A stretch of 54,712 nt of DNA, from NCBI GenBank assembly GCA_904420215.1, contig CAJFUR010000075.1, positions 1 through 54,712 of the forward strand. The letters are read 5' to 3'. Numbering within the stretch: position 1 is the first letter of the stretch; the number at the start of each line of letters is the position of its first letter. The notes below the pieces were generated by a model. It saw only the letters and a list, made by a program, of their open reading frames with translations, was not told where the DNA came from and did not search any database. Source of the DNA: an uncultured Eggerthellaceae bacterium (lineage in GTDB: Bacteria; Actinomycetota; Coriobacteriia; Coriobacteriales; Eggerthellaceae). Positions 1-7,121 of this stretch are shown one piece after another. Made by a program: the position numbers and the translations under genes.

Positions 1-1
1 C

Positions 2-412
2 ATCGTGGACGGCAAGGTGACCAAGATCGTGCCGTTCGGCGCGTTCGTGGAGCTGGGCAACAGCATCGAGGGCCTGGTGCACATCTCCGAAATGGCCATG
101 CGCCACATCGACACGCCGGCCCAGGTGGTGAAGGCGGGCGACGAGATCAAGGTGAAGGTCATGGAGATCAACCCGGATCGGCGCCGCATCTCGCTGAGCA
201 TGAAGGCCGCCGCCGAGGAGCTGGGCTTCGAGATCGAAGTGGACGAGAGCATCCAGGTGGAAGAGAAGCCGGCCCGCAAGAAGGGCGACAAGGCGAAGGG
301 CGAGAAGTCCGGAGCCGCCAAGCCCGCGGAGGCCGCCGAGACGAAGGCTGCCGAAAAGCCCGCCGAGGCTGCCGCCGAAACGGCGGAGCCTGCTGCAGAG
401 GCCGCCGAGTAG
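2..412 (+). CDS. rpsA: 30S ribosomal protein S1, C-terminal part (5' end outside window)
   Basis: The reading frame is open from the first base, so only the last ~136 codons are present. It encodes one complete S1 RNA-binding repeat, with the typical GKVTKIVPFGAFVEL start, the GLVHISEMA core and the RISLSMK end. A charged, Ala/Lys/Glu-rich tail of about 60 residues follows and ends at a TAG. S1 binds mRNA on the small ribosomal subunit. A PNPase C-terminus also carries an S1 domain, but the acidic tail and the position upstream of coaE, a usual rpsA neighbour in Actinobacteria, favour rpsA. A strong hairpin terminator follows 60 bases after the stop. Confidence 0.85.
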   Translation: MVDGKVTKIVPFGAFVELGNSIEGLVHISEMAMRHIDTPAQVVKAGDEIKVKVMEINPDRRRISLSMKAAAEELGFEIEVDESIQVEEKPARKKGDKAKGEKSGAAKPAEAAETKAAEKPAEAAAETAEPAAEAAE

Positions 413-472
413 AAGGCACGTTGCCTGCGGGCGACAACAGAGGGCGCACGCGGGTGCGCGCAGAGGGAAGAC

Positions 473-499
473 GGGGCCGGCGCCATGCCGGCCCCTTTT
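473..499 (+). terminator. Rho-independent terminator of rpsA
   Basis: A perfect 9-bp stem (GGGGCCGGC / GCCGGCCCC) with a 5-base loop is followed directly by TTTT. It lies 60 bases after the rpsA stop. It also overlaps an in-frame upstream ATG of mnmA at 485, which argues that mnmA starts at 518 instead. Confidence 0.85.
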
Positions 500-517
500 G
501 CATGGGAAAGGACGGGC

Positions 518-1723
518 ATGGAGCGCGGGCGGCGGGTGGCCTTGGGCATGAGCGGCGGGGTGGACAGCGCGGTGTCGGCCGCGCTGCTTGCCCGCGCAGG
601 TTGCGAAGTGATGGGCGTGACGTGCGTGTTCCAGCGCGACGAGGCGTCCGCGCGCTCCGTGCGCGACGCGGCGGCGACGTGCTGCCGGCTGGGCGTGGAA
701 CATGTCGTGCGCGACTGCACGCGCCTGTTCTCGCGCGAGGTGGTGGAGCCGTTCGTGCGCTCCTATGCGCAGGGGCTGACACCCAGCCCCTGCGTGGGAT
801 GCAACGCGCGCGCGAAGGTGCCTGCGCTTTTCCAGGCGGCCGACGAGGCGGGGTGCACCCACGTTGCCACGGGCCATTACGCGCGCATTGCGCAGGTGCT
901 CCCGCCGGGGGACACGGGTACGGAGGATGCGGCGCCCGTGGGTGCGGATGCGCCGGCAGACGGCGCGCCGCCGCGCGACGGCATGGGTGGCGCAGTCGCC
1001 GCGCCGGGGGCGCCCGCGGACGTGGTGGGCGCCGCGCCCGCTGCCGCTGCGCCGCAGGCACGCCTTGCCGTGCTGACGGCGCTCGACGCGCGCAAGGACC
1101 AAAGCTACATGCTGGCGCTGCTTTCGCAGGAGCAGCTTGCGCGGCTGGTGCTTCCCTTGGGGGGCATGACCAAGGCCGAAGTGCGCGTGATGGCGGCCGA
1201 CTTGGGGCTGGAGGTGGCGGAAAGGCCCGACAGCCAGGACATCTGCTTCATAGAGGGCGACTACCGCCCGTTTCTGCAGACGCATGGCGTGCGGGACGCG
1301 CCCGGCCCCATCGTTGACCGCGCGGGGCGCGTGCTGGGCACCCATGCGGGATTGAGCGGCTACACGGTGGGCCAGCGCAAAGGCATTGGCGTTGCGGGCC
1401 CCGAACCCTATTACGTGTTGGAGAAGCGCGCGGCCGAAAATGCGCTCGTGGTGGGCTTCGCCGACGAAGCGCGCATTGGCGGCGTGGTGGTGGGCGGCAT
1501 GAACTGGCAGGGTCTGGCGGGGCTTGGCCGCCCGCTGGACGCCATGGTGAAACTGCGCTACCGCAGCGAGCCTGCAGCGTGTATCATGGAACCAATGGAA
1601 GACGGCCGCGTGCACGTGCGCCTGCGCAGCCTGCAGCCAACCACCGCGCCCGGCCAGTACGCCGTGTTCTACCGAGGCGCCACCGTGCTGGGCGGTGGCG
1701 CGATAGAGGAGGTTCTTGTATGA
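518..1723 (+). CDS. mnmA: tRNA-specific 2-thiouridylase MnmA
   Basis: MnmA adenylates and then thiolates U34 of Lys, Glu and Gln tRNAs in the cytoplasm. The 401-residue protein has the PP-loop SGGVDS (residues 12-17), a catalytic Cys in CNARAK (about 95), the GHYARI and KDQSYML motifs, and the second catalytic Cys in SQDICFI (about 243). ATG 518 was chosen because AAAGGA lies just upstream and the ATG at 485 falls inside the rpsA terminator. An Ala/Pro/Gly-rich segment of about 50 residues (129-180) sits between GHYARI and KDQSYML and makes the protein longer than the usual ~360-370 residues. The stop overlaps the coaE start. Confidence 0.93.
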   Translation: MERGRRVALGMSGGVDSAVSAALLARAGCEVMGVTCVFQRDEASARSVRDAAATCCRLGVEHVVRDCTRLFSREVVEPFVRSYAQGLTPSPCVGCNARAKVPALFQAADEAGCTHVATGHYARIAQVLPPGDTGTEDAAPVGADAPADGAPPRDGMGGAVAAPGAPADVVGAAPAAAAPQARLAVLTALDARKDQSYMLALLSQEQLARLVLPLGGMTKAEVRVMAADLGLEVAERPDSQDICFIEGDYRPFLQTHGVRDAPGPIVDRAGRVLGTHAGLSGYTVGQRKGIGVAGPEPYYVLEKRAAENALVVGFADEARIGGVVVGGMNWQGLAGLGRPLDAMVKLRYRSEPAACIMEPMEDGRVHVRLRSLQPTTAPGQYAVFYRGATVLGGGAIEEVLV

Positions 1724-2319
1724 AGAAGCTGTTCATCATAGGCGGCATGGGCGCCGGCAAGTCCACGGCCCGCAAGGCGCTCGTTGACGAGGGCCTGCCC
1801 TACATCGACCTCGACCAAGTGGGGCACGACGTGCTCATGTGGGACACCGTGAAGGAGGAGCTGACCGAGACGTTCGGCGCGGACATCCTCGACGAGAACG
1901 GGGAAGTCGTCCGCTCCGCGCTTGCGGCCAAGGCGTTCATGAGCCCCGCCGACACGCGCAAGCTGAACCGCATCACCATGCCGCGCATCGAAGACGCCTA
2001 CACCGACCGGCTGGCCGAGTGCGAGCGGGCTGGGCACGACGCCGTGGTGGTGGAATACTCGGTGTTCAAGAACCGCCAGTCGTCGCTGGCCTACGACGCC
2101 GACGTGGTCATGGCCGTGCTGGCGCCGCTGGACTTGCGCATCGAGCGCGCGGTGGCCTCGGGCTTCGACGAGGCCGACGTGCGCCGGCGCATTGCCCAGC
2201 AAATCACCGACGCCGACCGCATAGAGGCCGCCGATGTGGTGTTCAACAACGACGGCACGCCCGAGGAGCTGCATAACCAAGTGCTTGCCTGGTGGCGGGA
2301 CTACCAGAAGAAGGCCTAG
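1720..2319 (+). CDS. coaE: Dephospho-CoA kinase CoaE
   Basis: CoaE performs the last step of coenzyme A synthesis, phosphorylating dephospho-CoA. The 199-residue protein opens with a P-loop (GGMGAGKST, residues 7-15) and has the DLDQVGHDV segment typical of the family and a lid region near DEADVRRRIAQQ. The start overlaps the mnmA stop (ATGA) and follows AGAGGAGG by a short spacer, so the two genes are translationally coupled. An alternative in-frame upstream extension inside mnmA has no support. Confidence 0.92.
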   Translation: MKKLFIIGGMGAGKSTARKALVDEGLPYIDLDQVGHDVLMWDTVKEELTETFGADILDENGEVVRSALAAKAFMSPADTRKLNRITMPRIEDAYTDRLAECERAGHDAVVVEYSVFKNRQSSLAYDADVVMAVLAPLDLRIERAVASGFDEADVRRRIAQQITDADRIEAADVVFNNDGTPEELHNQVLAWWRDYQKKA

Positions 2320-2322
2320 CCA

Positions 2323-2408
2323 GCAGTCGCCGCGCTGCGCCGCAGCGCGGCGACTGCCGCAGTGTGGTGCCACGCCGCAGTGCGCCCGCCGCAGCGCGGC
2401 GTGGCACC
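2323..2408. terminator. Two GC-rich palindromes between convergent genes
   Basis: Immediately after coaE there is a nearly perfect 35-base palindrome (17-base arms 2323-2339 and 2341-2357 around one base). A second stem follows (GGTGCCACGCCG at 2366-2377, complement at 2397-2408). Neither has a T-run. They lie between convergent coaE and the exporter gene, so a bidirectional transcript end or RNA-stabilising role is plausible. The remaining ~140 bases to 2549 show nothing recognisable. Confidence 0.5.
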
Positions 2409-2549
2409 CGCTCCGTGCCGCCTGCCTGTCTCACGCCGCACAGCGCCCGTTGCGGCGGCGGGTAGTCGGGGCGTGTGGGGCTTCGCCGTGCCGTCGGCCC
2501 GTCTTGCGTTGCGGCGCGGGGCGCAGCCACAGGCTAGGGGCGCGGCGCG

Positions 2550-3587
2550 CTACCACAGTCCCAGCGCGTGTTGCATGCCCAGGCTGACTGCGGCGATGCA
2601 CACCCAGCAGACGAAGCCCAGCAGGATGGGCTTGCCGCCGCTTTTCACCAAACTCACGACGTCGGTGTTCAGCCCGATGGCGGCCATGGCCATGACGATG
2701 AAGAACTTCGAGAGGGTCTTCAGCGGCTCGAGCGCCCCCTCCGGCACGCCTGCAAGGGCGGCCAGCGTGGTGACGAGGGCCGCCACGAGGAAGAACAGGA
2801 TGAAGGTGGGGAAGGCGCGGCGCAGGCTGAACCCGCCCAGCTTGCCGGCACCGTCCGCGGAGGCCGCGGCCCGGCTTTCCCGGCGCGCCATCCATATGCC
2901 CAGCGCCAGCGTGATGGGGATGATGGCCAGCGTGCGGGTGAGCTTGACGATGGCGGCCTGATCGAGCGCGTTCGCGCCGGGGTGCATGCCGTCCCATGCC
3001 GCGGCGGCGGCCGTCACCGAGGAGGTGTCGTTCACGGCCGTGCCGGCGAACAGGCCGAACCCCTCGTTCGACATGCCCAGCATGCTGCCGAGCGTGGGGA
3101 ACACCAGCGCCGCCACCACGTTGAACAGGAAGATGACGGAGATGGACTGCGCCACGTCCTCGTCGCGCGCCTTGATGACGGGCGCCGTGGCGGCAATGGC
3201 CGACCCGCCGCAAATGGACGATCCCACGCCGATGAGCGTGGTTATGTCCGACGGCATGCGCAGCAGCTTCCCTACGACGTAGGCCACGACGAGCGCCGTG
3301 GCCACGGTGGAGCAGATGATGGGCAGCGACAGGGCGCCCACCCGGGCGATTTCCACGAGGTTCAGCCCGAAGCCCAGCAGGACGACCGCGCACTGCAGCA
3401 CCTTCTTGCCCGTGAAGGCAATGCCCGCCTGCGCCTTGCCGCGCGCGGGCGGCTTCCATGCCAATGCCACGAGCATGCCCGCCAGAATGGCGAACACCGG
3501 GCCTCCCACCAGCGGGAACGCGAGTCCCAAAAACCAGCAGGGCAGGGCGATGGCCACGCAGGCGGCAATGCCCGGAACCTTTTCCAT
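2550..3587 (-). CDS. YeiH/UPF0324 family membrane protein (putative sulfate exporter family)
   Basis: A 345-residue hydrophobic protein with about ten membrane segments. Family hallmarks include [18 protein letters not shown], the glycine-rich [14 protein letters not shown] segment and the [11 protein letters not shown] motif, all typical of the YeiH (UPF0324) family. Family members have been linked to sulfonate or sulfite metabolism, but the substrate is not settled. ATG 3587 gives the usual family length. A TTG at 3611 has a better ribosome-binding site (AAGGAAAG) and is a serious alternative start. Its neighbour is the sulfite-oxidase-like locus on the same strand, so a link to sulfur oxyanion handling is tempting but unproven. 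Confidence 0.85.
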   Translation of the reverse strand: MEKVPGIAACVAIALPCWFLGLAFPLVGGPVFAILAGMLVALAWKPPARGKAQAGIAFTGKKVLQCAVVLLGFGLNLVEIARVGALSLPIICSTVATALVVAYVVGKLLRMPSDITTLIGVGSSICGGSAIAATAPVIKARDEDVAQSISVIFLFNVVAALVFPTLGSMLGMSNEGFGLFAGTAVNDTSSVTAAAAAWDGMHPGANALDQAAIVKLTRTLAIIPITLALGIWMARRESRAAASADGAGKLGGFSLRRAFPTFILFFLVAALVTTLAALAGVPEGALEPLKTLSKFFIVMAMAAIGLNTDVVSLVKSGGKPILLGFVCWVCIAAVSLGMQHALGLW

Positions 3588-3734
3588 GCAACCAGACAAG
3601 GGGCTTTTCAAGGGCGTCTTCTTTCCTTCGGCGGGTTTCCTGCCACATGGCAAGACAGCGATGCAAAAGTATAGCACGTCCGCCGGCCCTCCCCGGAATT
3701 GCCGCATGCCGAAATCGCCGCATGCGGCGCAGGT

Positions 3735-4295
3735 TCACGCCACGGCGAAGCAGACGGCGGCGGAAAGGGGGCTTTTCCGCTGGTCCTCGTTGACGCTGCG
3801 CACCTGCAGTCGGTAGTCGCCCGGCTGTGGCGGGTCCCACGTGAATTCCCAGCGCACCCAGCGTTCGCTGGTGGCGCCGTCGGTGGGGCAGCGTGTCCAC
3901 GTTTGCCCGCTGTCCAAGGTGAACTCGATGGCGACGATGCGCTTGCCGAAGTCGTGCGCCCACCCCCGGAACGTCACCGGCTCGCCGAAGGGGTGGGCGT
4001 GCACTTGGTCGGCGCCTATGTTGGGAAGGTTGGTGTAGTCGGTGCCGTCGTCCACGAAAGGCGCGATGGCGGGTTCCTCGTCGCGCTGCTCGAAGTCTAT
4101 CTTCACGATGTCGCGGACGAAGTACTTGGCGGGAAGGTCGGGTATCCAAAGCTGGTTGGCCGCGCCCATGACGCCCGCAATTCCCTCGCCGTTCACGTGC
4201 GAGGCGATGACGGCCCCCTTTTCCAGAAGCAGCGCGAGGGGGAATTCCTGCACGCGCCCGTCGGCCGACGTGAACACCACAGTGTTGGCTTTCAT
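3735..4295 (-). CDS. C-terminal half of a sulfite-oxidase-like molybdenum protein
   Basis: This 186-residue protein starts inside a molybdopterin-binding fold and ends in the Ig-like Mo-co dimerisation domain (residues ~95-186, with IEFTLDSGQTWTRC and the WEFTWDPPQPGDYRLQVR strand). It aligns with the second half of the 531-residue paralogue at 5082-6677: FTSADGRVQEFPLALLLEK matches TTSDDQFSFGFMLDVGVLLEQ. The start is clear: ATG with AAGGAGG ten bases upstream. It has no signal peptide and no Mo-ligand cysteine region; both lie in the upstream ORF 4557-5081. It is therefore half of a split enzyme, either a working two-piece protein or a gene broken by a 261-base insertion. Confidence 0.8.
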   Translation of the reverse strand: MKANTVVFTSADGRVQEFPLALLLEKGAVIASHVNGEGIAGVMGAANQLWIPDLPAKYFVRDIVKIDFEQRDEEPAIAPFVDDGTDYTNLPNIGADQVHAHPFGEPVTFRGWAHDFGKRIVAIEFTLDSGQTWTRCPTDGATSERWVRWEFTWDPPQPGDYRLQVRSVNEDQRKSPLSAAVCFAVA

Positions 4296-4408
4296 GGGGG
4301 AGCCTCCTTCTTCCTGCGTGTGCGGCGCGCCCTGCGCGCCATGCGGGGGTAGCGGGCTGCATGCGGGGCGCGCCTGCGTGCGGGCTGGCCGCGCCGCCTT
4401 GCAACCTG

Positions 4409-4534
4409 CGCCTTGAAGGCGGGCGCCGCCCGACGGATGGGCGTCGCAGAGCCCTTGCTCCGCCCTTCGCCGCCGAACGGCGCCCGCCTTCAAGGCGGTC
4501 GGGCGCCGGGTCGCTGCAAAACCCGGTGCCCGAC
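4409..4534. repeat. Palindromes in the spacer of the split molybdenum gene
   Basis: The 261-base spacer holds a perfect 20-base inverted repeat (arms 4409-4428 and 4478-4497, 49-base loop). Right after it is a 14-base stem with one wobble pair (4498-4511 / 4521-4534, 9-base loop). The spacer interrupts what is one continuous domain in the paralogue next door, so these palindromes may mark an inserted element. Confidence 0.6.
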
Positions 4535-4556
4535 GCTGCACTGCTGCGCGCGTGCG

Positions 4557-5081
4557 TCAGAGCGTGACGCCGGCTGCGCGTGCGATGGATTCCAGGGACA
4601 CGCCCGAAACCTCGGCGTTGGCAATGGCCCCGCCGCCTGCGACGTTCGACGCGCAGGAGCAGGCCATGAGGAACGCTTTGGCGCCCTCTTCGCTGGCCAT
4701 TTCGTCAACGGTTCCCACGAACTCGTTTCCGGCCGCAGACCCGCCCACGGAAATGGACAGGTCCTGCACGGCGGAAACATACGTGGGAAGCGATGCGCAC
4801 ACCGCCGCCGCGGCGCGGTTGAACACGCCGGAAATGGTGCCGTTCGGCGTCACCTCGTCCTGCGTGAAGCTGAAGGCCCCCTGCACGTTGCGGACCGTTT
4901 CCAGCCCCGTTGCCGCGGTCTCCTGCGCGTCCTGTTGCACGGCGTCTGCCGCCTGTCCGCCGTCCGTTTGGGCGGCAAGGGCCACGGCGGGCAGGTAGGC
5001 CGCCGCGCCGGCAAAGGCCAGCGTGGCCGAACCGGCGATGAGGGCGGCCTTCTTCTTTGTCGTACTCGTCACGGTAATCAC
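4557..5081 (-). CDS. N-terminal half of a sulfite-oxidase-like molybdenum protein, exported
   Basis: The 174-residue product has a Sec-type signal peptide (KKKAALIAG start, hydrophobic core, cleavage near ALA-AQ at ~37). It also has the first half of the oxidoreductase molybdopterin domain. FLMACSCASN places a cysteine (C143) at the Mo-ligand position of sulfite-oxidase folds, and the next 20 residues end in VSGVSL, matching the paralogue's CAGQG...VTGVSL with identical spacing. The ORF ends a few residues later, exactly where the downstream ORF resumes. It begins with GTG directly after the stop of the cytochrome-fusion gene (no gap), with GGAG upstream; GTG at 5072 is an alternative. Confidence 0.75.
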   Translation of the reverse strand: MITVTSTTKKKAALIAGSATLAFAGAAAYLPAVALAAQTDGGQAADAVQQDAQETAATGLETVRNVQGAFSFTQDEVTPNGTISGVFNRAAAAVCASLPTYVSAVQDLSISVGGSAAGNEFVGTVDEMASEEGAKAFLMACSCASNVAGGGAIANAEVSGVSLESIARAAGVTL

Positions 5082-6677
5082 CTACTCCGTCACTTTGACG
5101 ATGACCGATGCAGCGCCCTCTTCGCCCGTGTAGGCGTTGGTGAAGGTTGCGCCGGTGTTGTCGAGCGCCTTCACCTTCAGCACGTAGGTGCCTGCTTTCT
5201 CGGGCGTCCACGTGGTTTTGAACTGCACCCACTGGTCGGGGTCGAGGCTTTTGTCGGTCATGTCGATGGTCGTCCACGTTTGCCCGTAGTCGGCGCTGAT
5301 GGCAACGCCGGTGAGGTTGTGTCCGCCTGCCGTGTGGACATAGCCCCAGCCGGCCAGCTCCACCGTCTCGCCCACCTTCGCCTCGTAGCCGTCTTCGATG
5401 CCCAGCCAGCCGGCGTTCAGGTTGCCGGCGTTGGCCCCATACATCCAATTGTCGTGATACGTGGCGGCCTCGGACGAGAAGGTCAGGCCTGTGAGGTACT
5501 TGGTGCTCACGTTGCCGCCGAATCCGGGGATGTAAAGGGTGACGGGGTATCCTTGGTTCGCCGTCAGGTCGTGGCCGTTCACGGCGTAGCCGATGACCGT
5601 ATCCTGCTCCAAGAGCACGCCCACGTCGAGCATGAAGCCGAAGCTGAACTGGTCATCGCTTGTAGTTGCGAGCGTGACCATGCCGTCCTGCAGGCCGCCG
5701 CACGCCTCGATGAAATCGGAAAGGCTTACGCCGGTGACGGTGAAGTTGGAAATGAGGGCGCCGTTCATGCCTTGGCCGGCGCAGTCCTGCGTGATGGTCT
5801 TCTCGGTGGCGGGCAGTTCCTTCAGCTCGTCGATCGTCCAGGTGCTCTTGCCGTTCACGCCCGAGACGGTGAGTTGGTAAGTGCTCATGTCCACTTCCCA
5901 AGCGCCCACGTTGGCCGCCACGAAGATGTCGTCGTCATCGGAAAGGGGCTGGCTCAGCTCGGCCGCACCCAGTTCTATGTTCGGCGTGGACACCACGTCA
6001 ACCAGGCTGTTGTTCTGCACGCCGCGCATCGCGTTCCAACCTTGCGTGATCTCGCTCGACTGGTTGGGGTAACCGCCCAGTTCGGCCGTGTACTTCAAGT
6101 CGTCCCACAGCACCAACTCTCCGGCGGCGTTGTAGGCATGGCAGCTTTCGCAAATGCCGCCGCCGTCAACGAACGCCTCGGACGAAAAGTGGATGCTGTG
6201 AATGGCGTCTTCGAGCGCCGGCCCGGTGCCGGCTGCGCCGATGCCCATGTGGCACGCCGGCGTGCATTCCCGGTAGGTGTAGTCCTTGCCGTTGGCGGGC
6301 TTGCCGATGATGTGCTTGTAGTCGCCTATCTGGATGTTCGAAATGGTGGCATACATGTCGGCGTGGCAGGAACTGCAGCCCCTGCTGCCGGCGTTCAGCA
6401 CGTTGGTGTTGTACCACGTGTCGGTGAACGGGCCTGCGTCGTTGTCAGTGAAGGCGTGCACCATGATGCTGGTGCCTTCAAGCGACGCGGTTGCCTCGGT
6501 GGCCTCGTTTTCCGCGGATGCGGAGTCTTGGCTGCTTGCCTGTTGGGGCGCGCAGCCGGCCACCATGCAGCACGACGCCACGGCAAGCACCGCGACGGTT
6601 GCAACGAGGCGCTTGCGCCAAGGGCGCCGCGCGGACGCCCTTGGCAAGGGCCCGCTGCCCTTGCTTCTCGTTCTCAT
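5082..6677 (-). CDS. Triheme cytochrome c fused to sulfite-oxidase-like molybdopterin domain, lipoprotein
   Basis: A 531-residue exported lipoprotein (lipobox VAGC, Cys42). The N-terminal part carries three c-type heme sites: CSSCH (101-105), CTPACH (138-143, a CX3CH variant) and CESCH (176-180). Then comes a sulfite-oxidase-type molybdopterin domain with the expected Mo-ligand Cys299 in QDCAGQG and VTGVSL, and an Ig-like dimerisation domain (~435-531). The fusion suggests that electrons from (or to) the molybdenum centre pass through the hemes on the outer face of the membrane. ATG 6677 follows AGGGAGAGGAAC. It leads a minus-strand operon with the split paralogue and is divergent from a LuxR regulator. 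The substrate is unknown; sulfite is only one candidate. Confidence 0.85.
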   Translation of the reverse strand: MRTRSKGSGPLPRASARRPWRKRLVATVAVLAVASCCMVAGCAPQQASSQDSASAENEATEATASLEGTSIMVHAFTDNDAGPFTDTWYNTNVLNAGSRGCSSCHADMYATISNIQIGDYKHIIGKPANGKDYTYRECTPACHMGIGAAGTGPALEDAIHSIHFSSEAFVDGGGICESCHAYNAAGELVLWDDLKYTAELGGYPNQSSEITQGWNAMRGVQNNSLVDVVSTPNIELGAAELSQPLSDDDDIFVAANVGAWEVDMSTYQLTVSGVNGKSTWTIDELKELPATEKTITQDCAGQGMNGALISNFTVTGVSLSDFIEACGGLQDGMVTLATTSDDQFSFGFMLDVGVLLEQDTVIGYAVNGHDLTANQGYPVTLYIPGFGGNVSTKYLTGLTFSSEAATYHDNWMYGANAGNLNAGWLGIEDGYEAKVGETVELAGWGYVHTAGGHNLTGVAISADYGQTWTTIDMTDKSLDPDQWVQFKTTWTPEKAGTYVLKVKALDNTGATFTNAYTGEEGAASVIVKVTE

Positions 6678-6876
6678 GTTCCTCTCCCTTCTTTCGGTTT
6701 GCGGTTGCGCGCGGGTGATGCCCTGCCTGCCTCGCCTCCCTCCCGTTCGCCTGCGTGGTCGTGCGCGCCTGCCGCAATGGCGCGGCGGCCCCGCGTGGGC
6801 GCGCCGCAACGGGCGACGATACGCCCCCTGCGGCACCCCCGCTTCCTGTCCGGCTGACGAATTGGGCGCCCGCGAC

Positions 6877-6895
6877 CTCATCAATGGTTGATGAG
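6877..6895. promoter_or_regulatory. Inverted repeat, candidate LuxR operator
   Basis: CTCATCAA and TTGATGAG form a perfect 8-bp inverted repeat around TGG. It lies between the divergent cytochrome-molybdenum operon and the LuxR-type gene. A regulator binding site is the simplest reading. Confidence 0.45.
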
Positions 6896-6953
6896 TTTTG
6901 GTTTCACCAGTTCATATGCCACTATTTGAGACTGGCGACAGGGGAGGCTGCGC

Positions 6954-6959
6954 TATAAT
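6954..6959 (+). promoter_or_regulatory. Candidate -10 element of the LuxR gene
   Basis: A perfect TATAAT lies 8 bases before the hexanucleotide array, so transcription would start at about the first repeat unit. No good -35 is visible at 17 bases (TTGAGA at 6926 is 22 bases away), which fits an activator-dependent promoter. Confidence 0.45.
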
Positions 6960-6966
6960 CTTCCCA

Positions 6967-7047
6967 GCGGAAGCGGAAGCGGAAGCGGAAGCGGAAGCGG
7001 AAGCGGAAGCGGAAGCGGAAGCGGAAGCGGAAGCGGAAGCGGAAGCG
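6967..7047 (+). repeat. Hexanucleotide microsatellite (GCGGAA)13.5
   Basis: Thirteen perfect tandem copies of GCGGAA plus GCG, directly followed by seven T. The array lies between a TATAAT box and the coding start of the LuxR-type regulator, so it would be transcribed as a purine-rich leader. Such arrays change length by slipped-strand replication. Here a change would alter leader length or translation, not the reading frame. Confidence 0.95.
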
Positions 7048-7121
7048 TTTTTTTGCCGTGGAGGGGATTGCAGCAAAAGGCGCGCAGCGCGGATGGCGGG
7101 AGTGGCAAAGGGGGATTGCGC

